Shown here one piece after another: positions 1-9,802 of a DNA stretch of 64,000 nt (within the stretch, counting starts at the first letter, position 1; each line of letters starts with the position of its first letter). Both the position numbers and the translations under genes were made by a program. Source of the DNA: Fistulifera solaris (Eukaryota > Bacillariophyta > Bacillariophyceae > Naviculales > Stauroneidaceae); NCBI GenBank assembly GCA_030295235.1, contig AP026151.1, forward strand, positions 806,001-870,000, given 5' to 3'. Below the pieces are notes generated by a model. It made no database searches. It saw only the letters and a list, made by a program, of their open reading frames with translations, and was not told the origin of the DNA.

Positions 1-76
1 TCGTTCGTCCTTACCTTTCTTTCGTGTCTGATTTCGATCGTGACTGAAGCCGTGACCAAACTGGCTCCTTTAGCTT

Positions 77-196
77 ACGTCACGCACTCGCTCGTTGTTG
101 TGTAGAAAATGACGACCCATTGGTGATGACGTGGATCGCTTTTCGCTTTCTTGTGTGACGTGTGCTTCCGGAATCAATCGTACAGTAGTATGACGT
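77..196. promoter_or_regulatory. Cluster of four TGACGT/ACGTCA hexamers upstream of the mitochondrial carrier
   Basis: Hexamers lie at 77-82 (ACGTCA), 127-132, 156-161 and 191-196 (TGACGT), 250-370 bp before the start codon at 448. TGACGT-type elements are known in the diatom Phaeodactylum tricornutum as CO2/cAMP-responsive elements bound by bZIP factors. Four in 120 bp is more than chance would give, but function here is inferred. The rest of 1-447 shows no gene. Confidence 0.4.
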
Positions 197-447
197 ACGC
201 ACGTAACATCGGATCGTGATTCGCTACATTTTAGTGAAGAGTGGGGTCATTCCTACATTTGAGCCGTTATTGCTTCTGATTGTGGGATGTTCTGTAGATG
301 CGTAAGTGCGGGCGTTTTCCGCAACGTGAGCCATCAGATTCATTCTTCGCAAAAGAGCGATGGAATTGTTTTTTTTTTTTGTTTTCTCATTATAAAATTG
401 ACCGCACAACCCAATTACTTGTAACGACACAACAACAAATATTAATC

Positions 448-1594
448 ATGCTGAAAGCTCCTTCTGGTTCTCCTATGGCAACTTCTGCCGCTGCAGCTCC
501 TCCTAGTCTACTCACGCAAGTCGGTATGGCTGGAGGAGCGGCTGTCATCACGGTGACTTTTATTCATCCGATTGATGTCGTAAAAGTACGTTCTTTATTT
601 GGGAACGTGTAATGACTCTGCTAAGAAACGGAAGATACTGACACCTTTTCCTCTCTTCACTCAACTCTCTTCTTTCTCTTCTTTACCTTCTTTCTTTTTC
701 TCTCTCTCTCTCGCTACCTTCTCCTTTCTCCCTCCACACACAACCAAACAGACCCGCATTCAAATCAGTTCCGAATTTGCCGAGTTGGGAATGTTCGGAA
801 CCATCAAGAAGGTTTCCGGCGAAGAAGGTGTCCTCGGTTTGTGGAAAGGCGTCAATGCCGCTTGGTTGCGAGAAGCCTCGTACACTTCGTTGCGATTGGG
901 TCTCTATGAGCCCATCAAGGTTGTGTTTGGTTGCAACGACCCGGCGACCGCAACCTTTGTCGGTAAATTCTTGGCGGGGTCGGCCGCGGGTGCCATTGGA
1001 TCCGTCGCCGGTAACCCGGTGAGTTTCTTGGGATGATCGTGTGTCTGTTTTACGCTTCCTTTTCCGATTCACTCACCATTCTACTATAACAGTTCGACGT
1101 TTTGAAAACACGTCTCATGGCCGCCAAGGGAGCCGAAGTTCCCTCCATGATGTCCATTGCCAAGGATCTTTACTCCAAACAAGGAGTTTCGGGCTTTTAC
1201 CGAGGTATTGACTCCAATATTGCCCGCGCCATGGTGTTGAATGGAACCAAGATGGGTGTCTACGATCAATCCAAGGGATACGTCGTGCAATTGACGGGTC
1301 TTCCCAAGTCGTCACTCATGACACAATTCTGTTCGGCCGTCGTGGCCGGCTTTTTTCATGACGTGCACGGTATCACCGTTCGACATGATTCGTACGCGTC
1401 TCATGAATCAACCGTCCGATGCCAAGTTGTACAACAATGCCGTCGATTGCATGATCAAGATCGCCACACAAGAAGGTCCCCTCACCTTTTGGCGTGGTTT
1501 CATGCCCATTTGGTCGCGCTTTGCTCCCACCACGACACTGCAATTGGTCATTTTTGAACAAATGCGAACGGTCATGGGCATGAAGTCGTTGTAA
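448..1594 (+). CDS. Mitochondrial carrier family protein, 2-oxoglutarate/malate or dicarboxylate type
   Basis: An SLC25-type solute carrier of the inner mitochondrial membrane, about 301 aa, with the three signature repeats: PIDVVKTRIQ, NPFDVLKTRLMA and SPFDMIRTRLMN. It most resembles the oxoglutarate-malate/dicarboxylate subgroup, which exchanges dicarboxylates across the membrane; the substrate is inferred. Exons are 448-585, 752-1018 and 1093-1594. Both introns (GT-AG, 166 and 74 bp) interrupt or abut carrier signatures and preserve frame. The third exon contains a one-base frame break in the T run at 1351-1356: one T fewer gives the expected GFFMTC sequence leading into the third signature. 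This is probably a consensus error. The gene converges on the S28 peptidase 69 bp downstream and has a cluster of TGACGT sites upstream. Confidence 0.88.
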
Positions 1595-1663
1595 ACGAAA
1601 TCAGTAATAAGTGAACGTTGGTTTGTTTCTTGTTCTAATTTATTTTCTCTTAATTGTTTCGTT

Positions 1664-3356
1664 TTAATATTGTTGATCGCGAATTTCCTGTAACCATTGT
1701 TCTAGAACTGCACGAATCTGTTGATGCGCTTCCACAACATCGGGAGTATCCAAGTGATCGTCCGGATGATTCGACAAGTCGGAATGGTGGGCGCCATTCA
1801 CCATATTGATGACGAGCAAATCGTCCGAAATACTCTCCAACAACGATCCCGCACTCCACATATCGTTCAAACCGTTGGTAAAGAGAATCTTGGTGGCATT
1901 GGCACGGATCAAATCGTCAAAGTGATACATGTGCAGTAGCTTATAGGGTTTTGGTGTCACTTGGAAGCGGCGTTCGCAGTGCTGGGTTAACCATTCCAAC
2001 GTCCACGGACGGTAGGGGAACATGGATTCGTGGGAAAAGCCAATGGCCGGTGTCAATGTGGAACAGCAATGGAAATCAAACATCATGCCATCGTATCCGA
2101 CACCGACGCCACTCCAGTCGGCGCCACTGATACTGGCATGATGTCCCGCCGGCAGTTGACTGCTCATATCGAAACAGTCTAATAGGTTGTCATTGTAGAA
2201 TTCAACATATTTCCAGAATTGCGACAATTTCTCGGTCGGAGTCTTGTAGTGATCATTCAAAAAGACGTGATGGCACACATCGTATAGATCTGTGGAATGA
2301 TCTGGCGGATACGCAAACATGTTGAAATCGGCGAAAGTATATCCCACGATCATCATCATTTCCTGTGACAGCAGTTCCGCGTTGGTAATATATGTGGGGA
2401 TGGTCCCCGGACAAATATTGAGATCATGCCGCGCAAAGTGAATGTAATCCTCGTCGGCTTGACGAATTTGTCGATCGACGGCTGCCAACGTTTCTCGCAC
2501 CGCCTGCGCACATCCCGGCGCTACTTGGTCCGTGACACGTGTCACCACATCCATGTAACCAAATGGATCGGCTTCCATTGACCACAGTTTGAGGGGGCGC
2601 CGAGGAGGCGTACGTAATATCGACTTGATCCGGATAATGAATCCGCATCAAGGTGGCGACAAAGGCCGGATACGATCCTCCGACGGCAATGACGGGACAG
2701 TAGTGGGGCGACGTCTTGTCGGGATTGCATTGATATTGATGTTTAAAGCGTCGTACAATGGCCAGCATGTCTTCGATGGCATTGGGTAACGTCAAGAGTT
2801 GCACGAGTTCTTCGTTGGTGACGGGATCGACCGGTTGACTGACACCATAAAAGCGATGTTCCGGATGTAACACAAGTGCTCCCCAGTGTTCCGCCAAATA
2901 CTGATCTACGAACGGATAAAACATACCGGTATCAATGCCCCCTTCTCCTCCGACTACTAAAATGATGGGATGACCCGGTCCACGAAAGAATTTGGTTTCA
3001 ATGAAATACCGTTGGGGCCACGTATCCGTGTTGGACGAATCAAAATGATCGACTTTTTTGGGAAAAGTAGTGCGGTGTATCTCCCGGACTGCGTTGTACT
3101 TTTGCCACATCTTTTTCTTCTTGTGAGTATTTGTTGATGATGTTGTAGAATAGAATCCGGCGAGGAACAACAAAGCTATGCCGGTAGCCAGTAGAATCGG
3201 ACCCGATGCACGACAGCCACGACGCCGATCATTGTGAAAGAAAGCAGCCGATTCTTCTTCGTGGGTAATGCTCTCATCTTGCTCATTAGTGTGTGTATCA
3301 GGTGTCACTACAGGAATGCTTCCGTACTGATACGCAGGCGATGTCGATTGTGTCAT
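1664..3356 (-). CDS. Serine carboxypeptidase S28 family (lysosomal Pro-X carboxypeptidase / DPP II-like)
   Basis: An S28 serine peptidase, about 563 aa, which removes residues next to proline in lysosomal or secretory compartments. The start at 3356 gives a cytosolic acidic tail followed by a membrane anchor (about residues 50-70, ASGPILLATGIALLFLAGFY), so it is a type II membrane or uncleaved-signal protein. The S28 opening KKVDHFD, the nucleophile motif GGSYPA, the Asp region TNGLNDMWSAGS and the His region NGAHHSDL are all visible. The frame breaks once in the G run at 2593-2597 (plus strand): one base fewer joins YASSAPLKLWSMEADPFGY, the expected family sequence. It is most likely a homopolymer consensus error, although a real recent lesion cannot be excluded. 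A near-palindromic element lies 276 bp upstream. Confidence 0.88.
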
Positions 3357-3631
3357 ACTATCGGAATGACGTAACTAGAGAAGATCTTTTAGAGATATGC
3401 TATTGCTTTGTAAATACAGCATCAAAATGGCGAACGTTTTCAAGTAATATTCGAATATCTCAATCAACAAAGGTATCGGCATGCACTTCGGCATCAATCG
3501 ACATCACCTTCGACACGAAAATTCACCCCAAAACGTGAAATGGGCGCATCTTTCAGATACTATACCTTGCAGTGTAGTCTGGAGTGTCGCGGTGGTCGGA
3601 GTGGCCGCGCATGAAACTGCAAAGTTTTGGA

Positions 3632-3655
3632 CTCATGACTGAAATCTAGTCATGA
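3632..3655. promoter_or_regulatory. 24-bp near-palindrome (CTCATGACTG / TAGTCATGA arms), copy 1
   Basis: The arms CTCATGACTG and TAGTCATGA surround a short AT-rich centre. It is followed by a tail CACTTTACGTATATAGTCAC, shared in degenerate form with modules in several tandem arrays. It lies 276 bp upstream of the S28 peptidase start. The rest of 3357-4113 shows no gene. Confidence 0.45.
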
Positions 3656-3906
3656 AAAAAGTAATATACACTTTACGTATATAGTCACAAAATATATTCT
3701 CCGGGTTCCCCCTCTGCCGATAAATTTCCCTACGAGGGCTACATGAAAGTCACGTAGACATTCAAAGCATAACCATCACCCTATTTCCCATGTTTAAAGC
3801 TCAAATTAACATTTCACTATCGTGTAATGACACTCTTATCCTAGATTTTGAAGTGGCAGCAACAGTCTCTGAGTAGCTGACAAAAGAGAGGAGTGCAGAC
3901 TTTTGC

Positions 3907-3930
3907 CTCATGACTGTAACCCAGTTTTGG
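3907..3930. promoter_or_regulatory. 24-bp near-palindrome, copy 2
   Basis: CTCATGACTG followed by a weaker right arm (CAGTTTTGG) and a TATAGTAA tail about 30 bp on. It lies 184 bp upstream of the methionine aminopeptidase start and is oriented like copy 1. Confidence 0.4.
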
Positions 3931-4113
3931 AGAAAAACGGAAAACATTCTGGGTCTATAGTAAGAGCAACACGATGCGTCTGTCATGCATCCCGCATCAC
4001 CGTTGTTGTCGACCGTCAAAACATCGCATTTCCTTTTTTTTTTCTTCTTCTTGCTATTATTATCTCATCAAGAACTTCCAAACTCTATAATGAACAACTC
4101 AAGACACAATAAA

Positions 4114-5403
4114 ATGACAACAATTGAATCCTGCGCGACGCCGGGCTGCACAAACCCCTTAACACAACGTTTGGCGTGCCCCAAATGTCAACAAATGGGG
4201 ATTCCCATTGCGTACTTTTGCGGTCAATCTTGTTTCGCGCAGAACTATGCCAAACACAAGCAAGTGCACGTTTTGTTTCAACAATTAAAACAACAACAAG
4301 CATTGCAGTCGTTTGAGTGAGTCTAAGAAAGTCAGTTGTCTTATTTTTTCGTTGATATCTCTCACACACACTCGTCTATTATTATTAGCCCCACAACGAC
4401 ATGCCCCGACGATGCCCCCACGGAACAAAAATTACAATTACCCCACTGGGCACGCGATTATCGTTTTACGGGAACACTCCGTCCGACACTGCTCAGTCCC
4501 CGTCGGACCGTCCCGGCATCGATTCGACAACCCGATTATGCCCAACATCCAGCCGGGGTCTGCACGCACGAACAGAATGAACGCCACAAACCACCACACA
4601 TTCGTTGTTATACGGAAGAAGAAATCAATGGCGAAGAAGGATTGCGACACGTGTGTCAAATGGGACGCGAGATTCTCGATGTGGCGGGAAAAGCCGTACG
4701 TGTGGGCGTCACGACGGACGAATTGGATCGCATTGTGCACGAGGCCACGTTGGAACGCGACTGTTATCCGTCGCCGTTGAATTATTATCAATTCCCGAAA
4801 AGTGTTTGTACCAGTGTCAATGAAGTCATTTGTCACGGTATTCCGGATCATCGGGAATTGTGTGACGGTGATATTGTCAATTTGGATATTAGTGCTTACA
4901 ATCGGGGTGGATATCATGGTGATTTGAATGAAACGTTTTTTGTGGGCAATGTCGATGCGGAAGGACAGAAATTAGTCAAGACAGCCTTTGATTGTTTGGC
5001 GACGGCCTTGGAACTGGTGCGACCGGGGACGTTGTATCGCGACTTGGGAGCCGCCATTGAACGCAAGGCCAAGGAAACGCAGTGCAGTGTCGTTCGAACC
5101 TATTGTGGACACGGGATCGGGCATGAATTATTTCATACTATTCCCAATATTCCGCATTACGGAAAAAATAAGGCAAAGGGTGTCATGAAAGTAGGACACG
5201 TCTTTACGATTGAGCCGATGATCAACTTGGGGACCAGTGGAGACAAGACGTGGCAAGATGATTGGACGGCTGTCACGCTGGATGGAAAGCGCAGTGCCCA
5301 ATTTGAGCACACGTTGGTAGTGACGGAAACCGGATACGATTTATTGACGAAACGAAAGGATGAACCGGTCATGACTTGGAAACCTGAATTGTTGCAGCGA
5401 TGA
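4114..5403 (+). CDS. METAP1: Methionine aminopeptidase 1 with N-terminal zinc finger
   Basis: Cytosolic type I methionine aminopeptidase, about 405 aa, which removes the initiator Met from nascent proteins. Exon 1 (4114-4316) encodes a MYND-like zinc finger (CATPGC, CPKC, CGQSC, then a KHK region), typical of eukaryotic MetAP1 and used for ribosome association. The intron is 4317-4388; the codon GA|C is split cleanly. Exon 2 (4389-5403) carries FTGTLRP, the family linker, then the catalytic fold. Metal ligands are visible: Asp in [10 protein letters not shown], Asp in GDLNETF, His in [10 protein letters not shown], Glu in FTIEPM and Glu in QFEHT. The start at 4114 ([12 protein letters not shown]) matches the family best; an in-frame ATG at 4090 would add eight residues. 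No frame defect was found. Confidence 0.93.
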
Positions 5404-5619
5404 GGAAGCGTCGACTTGGATGCCTATAGCTTACTTTGCGCTGTTGCATCGGCATAGTAACAGTTTGATAAATTATCGTCGTACTTATTGACATGCCTAC
5501 TTCATTCCGTCCTAATTGCATTGCAAACCTCGGTGAGCTCCGTTAGAAATCCTCGCGATTTTGTGTTCCTCTTGTTGACCAGTCTTTAGTGTTGACTATA
5601 CCCCCAGAATGTAGGCTCA
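5404..5619. other. Short spacer before the palindromic tandem array
   Basis: No gene seen between the MetAP1 stop and the array start. Confidence 0.6.
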
Positions 5620-6457
5620 AGATGAAAACGTCTGGTCCAAAATTTCTGGACCATCCACAGAAATTCTGTATGATGTTATCGCGGATTCCAGAGTTTCTGG
5701 AATTTAGACAGAAACGCTGTTTGTTGAAAAACACGGTTTCCATTTTCTTTGGAAACAGCAAGGAATATATATACGATCCAGAATAACGAGGTGCAAAGTT
5801 CGTTGAATGCGCAAATCAATTTTTTTGTGGGATGAAACCGTCTGGTCCAGAATTTCTGGACCATCCACAGAAATTCTGTATGATGTTATCGCGGATTCCA
5901 GAATTTCTGGAATTTACACAGAAACGCTGTGTGATGAAAAACACCGTGTCAATATTCTTCTGGAGACAGCATGGAATATCTGTACAATTCAGAACAACGA
6001 GGTGCACAGTTCGTTGAACGCGCAAATCATTTTTGTGGGATGAACACGTCTGGTCCAGAATTTCTGGACCGTAGACAGAATTGCTGTATGATGTTATCGC
6101 GGATTCCAGAATTTCTGGAATTTACACAGAAACGCTGTTTGTTGAAAACCACCGTGTCCATATTTTGCTGGAGACAGTACGGAACTTCTGTAGGATCTAT
6201 AACAACGAGGTGCACAGTTCGTTGAACGCGCAAATCATTTTTGTGGGATGAAAACGTCAGGTCCAGAATTTCTGGACCATCCACAGAATTTCTGTATGAT
6301 GTTATCGCAGATTCCAGAATTTCTGGAATTTACACAGAAACACTGTTTGTTGAAAAACAAGGTTTCCATTTTTTTGGAAACAGCACGGAATTTTTGTAGG
6401 ATCCAGCACAACGAGGTGCACAGTTCGTTGAACGCGCCAATCATTTTTGTGAGATGA
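5620..6457. repeat. Four-copy tandem array (about 209-bp unit) built of nested short palindromes
   Basis: Copies begin near 5621, 5832, 6041 and 6248 (spacing 211, 209, 207). Each unit contains in order GGTCCAGAATTTCTGGACC, ACAGAAATTCTGTA, TTCCAGAATTTCTGGAA and a TTTCC...GGAAA pair, then GAGGTGCACAGTTCGTTGAA. All are inverted repeats, so each unit could form several hairpins. Open frames here are by-products of the periodicity. Related palindromes occur at 30.1-30.8 kb and near 32.2 kb. Confidence 0.88.
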
Positions 6458-6460
6458 TTA

Positions 6461-6484
6461 ATAAGACTGGATTTTAGTCACGAC
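6461..6484. promoter_or_regulatory. Near-palindrome of the GACTG family, copy 3 (degenerate)
   Basis: AGACTGGATTTTAGTCACGA, 209 bp upstream of the ELO elongase start. The arms GACTG and AGTCACGA fit the family seen at 3632, 15507, 40480 and 41077, but the left flank is degenerate. Confidence 0.3.
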
Positions 6485-6692
6485 AAAAAGGTCACATTGA
6501 GCGTCTGTACGTCTATCATAAGGGGGTACGTGTGTCGGGAAAAATGAGGCGCTGCGAAAGCATCGATCGAGAAATAAGACGCGACAAAACAAAACTCTCA
6601 CGTCGTTTTGTCATCATCAAGAAAAAGACTCTCGTCTTTCTCATCATTCCGTTGTGTCTTTTCGAAGAAAATAGCGTTAGTCTTTCTTGAAA

Positions 6693-7633
6693 ATGTCATT
6701 CGCAGACAATTATATTGCTACTTTGGATTCCGTTGGTGAATCCATTTTGAAATGGTCCGATCCGGAAACCCAGTTTCGGGGTTACACCAATGTAAGTATG
6801 ATGAGATGTCATCATCTGAAGGCATGCTAAGCTTGTTGTCTTCTTGCCTAGTCCCTACTACACAAAGTTCCCTCACTCAGCTCTTTCTATTTTCGTAGGA
6901 CTGGCCCTTGGCGCGCTTCTCGACGGCCTTCAGCATCGCCTTGGCGTACTTTCTCTTTGTCGTCTTGGGAAGTGCCATTATGAAGCTCGGTGTCCCCGCG
7001 ATGGAACTCTATCCACTCAAATTCGTCTACAACGTCTCACAGATTATGCTATGTGCGTACATGACCCTCGAAGCGCTCTTTTTGGCCTACCGGAACGGCT
7101 ACACCGTCACCCCGTGTGTCGGATACGATCAAATGAATCCGCCCGTCGCCAACTTGTTGTGGCTCTTTTACATTTCCAAGGTGTGGGATTTCTGGGATAC
7201 CATCTTTATTGTTACCGGAAAGAAGTGGCGTCAATTGAGTTTCTTGCACGTCTACCATCACATTACCATCTTCCTCTTCTATTGGCTCAACTCGCACGTC
7301 AATTACGATGGTGATGTCTACTTGACCGTCCTTCTCAATGGATTCATTCATACCGTCATGTACACGTACTACTTTATCTGCATGCACACCAAGGTGCCCG
7401 AAACCGGAAAGTCCTTGCCCATTTGGTGGAAATCCAGTTTGACCATGATGCAAATGATTCAGTTTATCACCATGATGTCGCAGGGATCGTATTTGTTGGC
7501 GACGCAGTGCAAAACCACGAGTCTGCGTGTCGTGGCGTGTTACATTGTTTACATTCTCAGTCTCTTTGTGCTCTTTGCGCAATTCTTTGTGCAGTCCTAC
7601 GTCAAGCCGAGCAAGAAGAAGAAGCAATCGTAA
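6693..7633 (+). CDS. ELO-family fatty acid elongase, PUFA (delta-6 type) elongase-like
   Basis: ER membrane 3-ketoacyl-CoA synthase of the ELO family, about 277 aa, condensing malonyl-CoA with an acyl-CoA. Exon 1 is 6693-6791, the intron 6792-6898 (GT-AG), exon 2 6899-7633; the frame is intact. The ELO motifs are present: KVWDFWDT (KxxExxDT region), the histidine box HVYHH, a TYYFICMHT stretch in place of the animal MYYxYY motif, and a late glutamine region (MMQMIQF). Several membrane spans and a lysine-rich C-terminus (KPSKKKKQS), consistent with ER retention, are visible. The HVYHH box with QLSFLHVYHH context is typical of PUFA elongases such as the delta-6 type of microalgae; chain-length specificity is inferred. 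A GACTG near-palindrome lies about 210 bp upstream. Confidence 0.92.
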
Positions 7634-7720
7634 TCTCATTTTTTTTTTAAAAAACCCAAAAAAGAGAGTAAAAATTCACATTTAATTACGCTATTTCTAT
7701 TCCATACTGCTATCCCACAA

Positions 7721-9667
7721 TTAAGTTGTCTTAGGATCTCCGTCGCTCGGAGTGGATGCATTCACCGGATCTTCCGATGCTGGTTCTCTACTGTCGCCCG
7801 CTGCATTGTTGACATCGGGAGCCGAGGCGCTACGCGCCAACATGGCTTTCAAATTCTTAATACCAAAGCCTTTGCCGCCCGTCGCGGATGATGGGCGGGC
7901 AGGTTGCTGGGGCGGCTGCGGAGATGTCGCGAAAGTTGGTTGAGGCGGTGATGCTTTCATTGGTGGCGGTTGCAACTTGGCTGGTTGTGGCAGTGCTTGC
8001 GGGGCTGTCGAATGAGCCGAGCTGGGTTGCTGCTTCTGAGCCTGGGCCTGCATGGCTTGCATGTATTGCATCTGCATCATTTGCTGGTGCATTTGCATCT
8101 GCATTTGCTGATGTTGTTGGAGTTGTTGAGGGGGCATCTGACCTTGCAACTGAGGGTCACGCTGTTGTTGCTGCATCATCTGCTGTTGCATTTGTAATTG
8201 CATCTGCATCTGCTGCGGTGACATGGGCTGTCCCGGCATGGCTGACTGGGCGAATTGTTGTGGCGAAGGCATGGGTTGACCTTGCATGGCTAGATTCTGT
8301 GAGGACTGACGCATCAATTGACTGGGTTGGGTCTGCAATTTGGGCGGTGATGGCTGCATCTGCTGCGAAGACTGTCTGATAAGCTGACTTGGCTGAGGTT
8401 GCGACGGGATTGGCTGTAATTGTTGAGACGACTGCCTCATCAGATTACTTGGTTGAGGCTGCAGTTGCGGTGGCGATGCCTGAATATGTTGAACATTCTT
8501 TGACGGACTGGATTTTGGTGCGTTTGCGTTTCCTTTCTGAGTATTGTCTGTTGGTACATATTGCTGGGGCTGAGCTAGTGCATGCTGCTGACTTTGCTGT
8601 AGTCTGTGTTGCATCATCTGTCGTTGTAGCTGTTGTTGCTGAGCTGTGTACTTCTGTTGTTGCTCTGTTGCTACAGGTTGCTGCTGGTTATAGCTTGGCC
8701 GTTGTTGCTGTGCCATGGCCTGCTGCTGCTGTTCCGATTGGCCTACGTTCTGCGCTTGCTGCACTACTTGGTTCTGTGGTAATGACGGAGTAGCGTGCGG
8801 CTGTGACTGTGGCTGTTGATTTTTGTTTGAAGCTCTTGCTTTGAGCGCAGCCAAATCTTTGGCCCCACGTCCCAAGCCGCCGTACGGAGATCGACGATCA
8901 GCGCCAGGCGAAACAGAAGCAGGCGACCTTCTGTCGGAGATCTTTCTTACAACGATCGAGGCTTCCAAGGAAGATGTAATAAAATGTTTCAGGTCATCAA
9001 AATCCGCTGAGGTATAAGCATCACCTACGCACGATGCCAAACTCCTTTCATAAGTCAGCCGAGACGAGTAACCTCCCATTGCTCCCACTGGCCCAATCGG
9101 CATCCCGACTGTGAATAGATGGACGTCAAAAGCCGATAAACGTTGTGCTCCAGTGGACGTAACGTTTGATAAGGGTCGATTCTCAAGGGATTCCTGATCC
9201 TTGCTCTTAGATGGAGTAAGCCGGTTCGCCGAAATTGGAGGGACTTGACCTTGATTCAGCATCTTTGATGAAGCAACTAGGTTTCTCAATAAATGGCTTG
9301 TGTACTCTTTCATTGCAATAGTAACAAGCCATATAGCGTCCTCCGAGACCATCATTCCTAAGGATTGGGCATTCTTGCGCATATATGGGTCAACAATGAG
9401 AGCCCCAGGTATAGTGGAAGAGTTTCGGATAGTGTTTTGTGTTTTCAAAGTGGGCTTTGAAGGGAAAACAATTGGAGGAGCGTACTGGGCGGGACGACCG
9501 GGCGCGGATATGGCATACTTTAAATCCATTTCCAGTGTCTTTGAATCATTTGCAGGGTGTCCGTGAACCTGATTCTTGCGTCGACGGGATACGGGGCGGA
9601 TGCGCGCTCTGACATCATCAGGAACAGCCTGTAAATCGACCAAGTCTGATGGAATCCTATCATCCAT
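7721..9667 (-). CDS. Gln-rich nuclear protein, possibly an Ada1/TADA1-like SAGA coactivator subunit
   Basis: A 648-aa protein, ATG at 9667, intact frame. The N-terminal third is ordered: DLVDLQAVPDDVRARIRP, then a helical block around residues 100-135 (SLGMMVSEDAIWLVTIAMK...LLRNLV) that resembles a histone-fold-type helix pair as in Ada1/TADA1. Residues about 270-600 are a Gln/Pro/Met-rich low-complexity region with a three-fold repeat of QPSQL(M/I)RQSSQ. The C-terminus has GKGFGIKNLKAMLARSASAP and an acidic end. Low-complexity Gln tracts suit a transcriptional coactivator or mRNA-granule protein. The Ada1 link is a guess from a short segment; a MED15-like or unrelated Gln-rich protein is equally possible. 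Confidence 0.6.
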   Translation of the reverse strand: MDDRIPSDLVDLQAVPDDVRARIRPVSRRRKNQVHGHPANDSKTLEMDLKYAISAPGRPAQYAPPIVFPSKPTLKTQNTIRNSSTIPGALIVDPYMRKNAQSLGMMVSEDAIWLVTIAMKEYTSHLLRNLVASSKMLNQGQVPPISANRLTPSKSKDQESLENRPLSNVTSTGAQRLSAFDVHLFTVGMPIGPVGAMGGYSSRLTYERSLASCVGDAYTSADFDDLKHFITSSLEASIVVRKISDRRSPASVSPGADRRSPYGGLGRGAKDLAALKARASNKNQQPQSQPHATPSLPQNQVVQQAQNVGQSEQQQQAMAQQQRPSYNQQQPVATEQQQKYTAQQQQLQRQMMQHRLQQSQQHALAQPQQYVPTDNTQKGNANAPKSSPSKNVQHIQASPPQLQPQPSNLMRQSSQQLQPIPSQPQPSQLIRQSSQQMQPSPPKLQTQPSQLMRQSSQNLAMQGQPMPSPQQFAQSAMPGQPMSPQQMQMQLQMQQQMMQQQQRDPQLQGQMPPQQLQQHQQMQMQMHQQMMQMQYMQAMQAQAQKQQPSSAHSTAPQALPQPAKLQPPPMKASPPQPTFATSPQPPQQPARPSSATGGKGFGIKNLKAMLARSASAPDVNNAAGDSREPASEDPVNASTPSDGDPKTT

Positions 9668-9802
9668 ACTTCTATCGATTAATGCTGCGAGAAACTACTT
9701 AGCTTTCGGTGGTAGACGAAGAATAAACCGTCGCGGAATACTTACCCAATATCAATTTGTTGTGCAGACGACGCAGTGATTTTGTCCTAAGAAATTGATC
9801 AA

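Noticed and set aside
5620-6457. Heat-shock elements in the palindromic array
   Set aside because: TTC and GAA blocks are present, but the middle spacing is one base short of the 5-bp HSE period.
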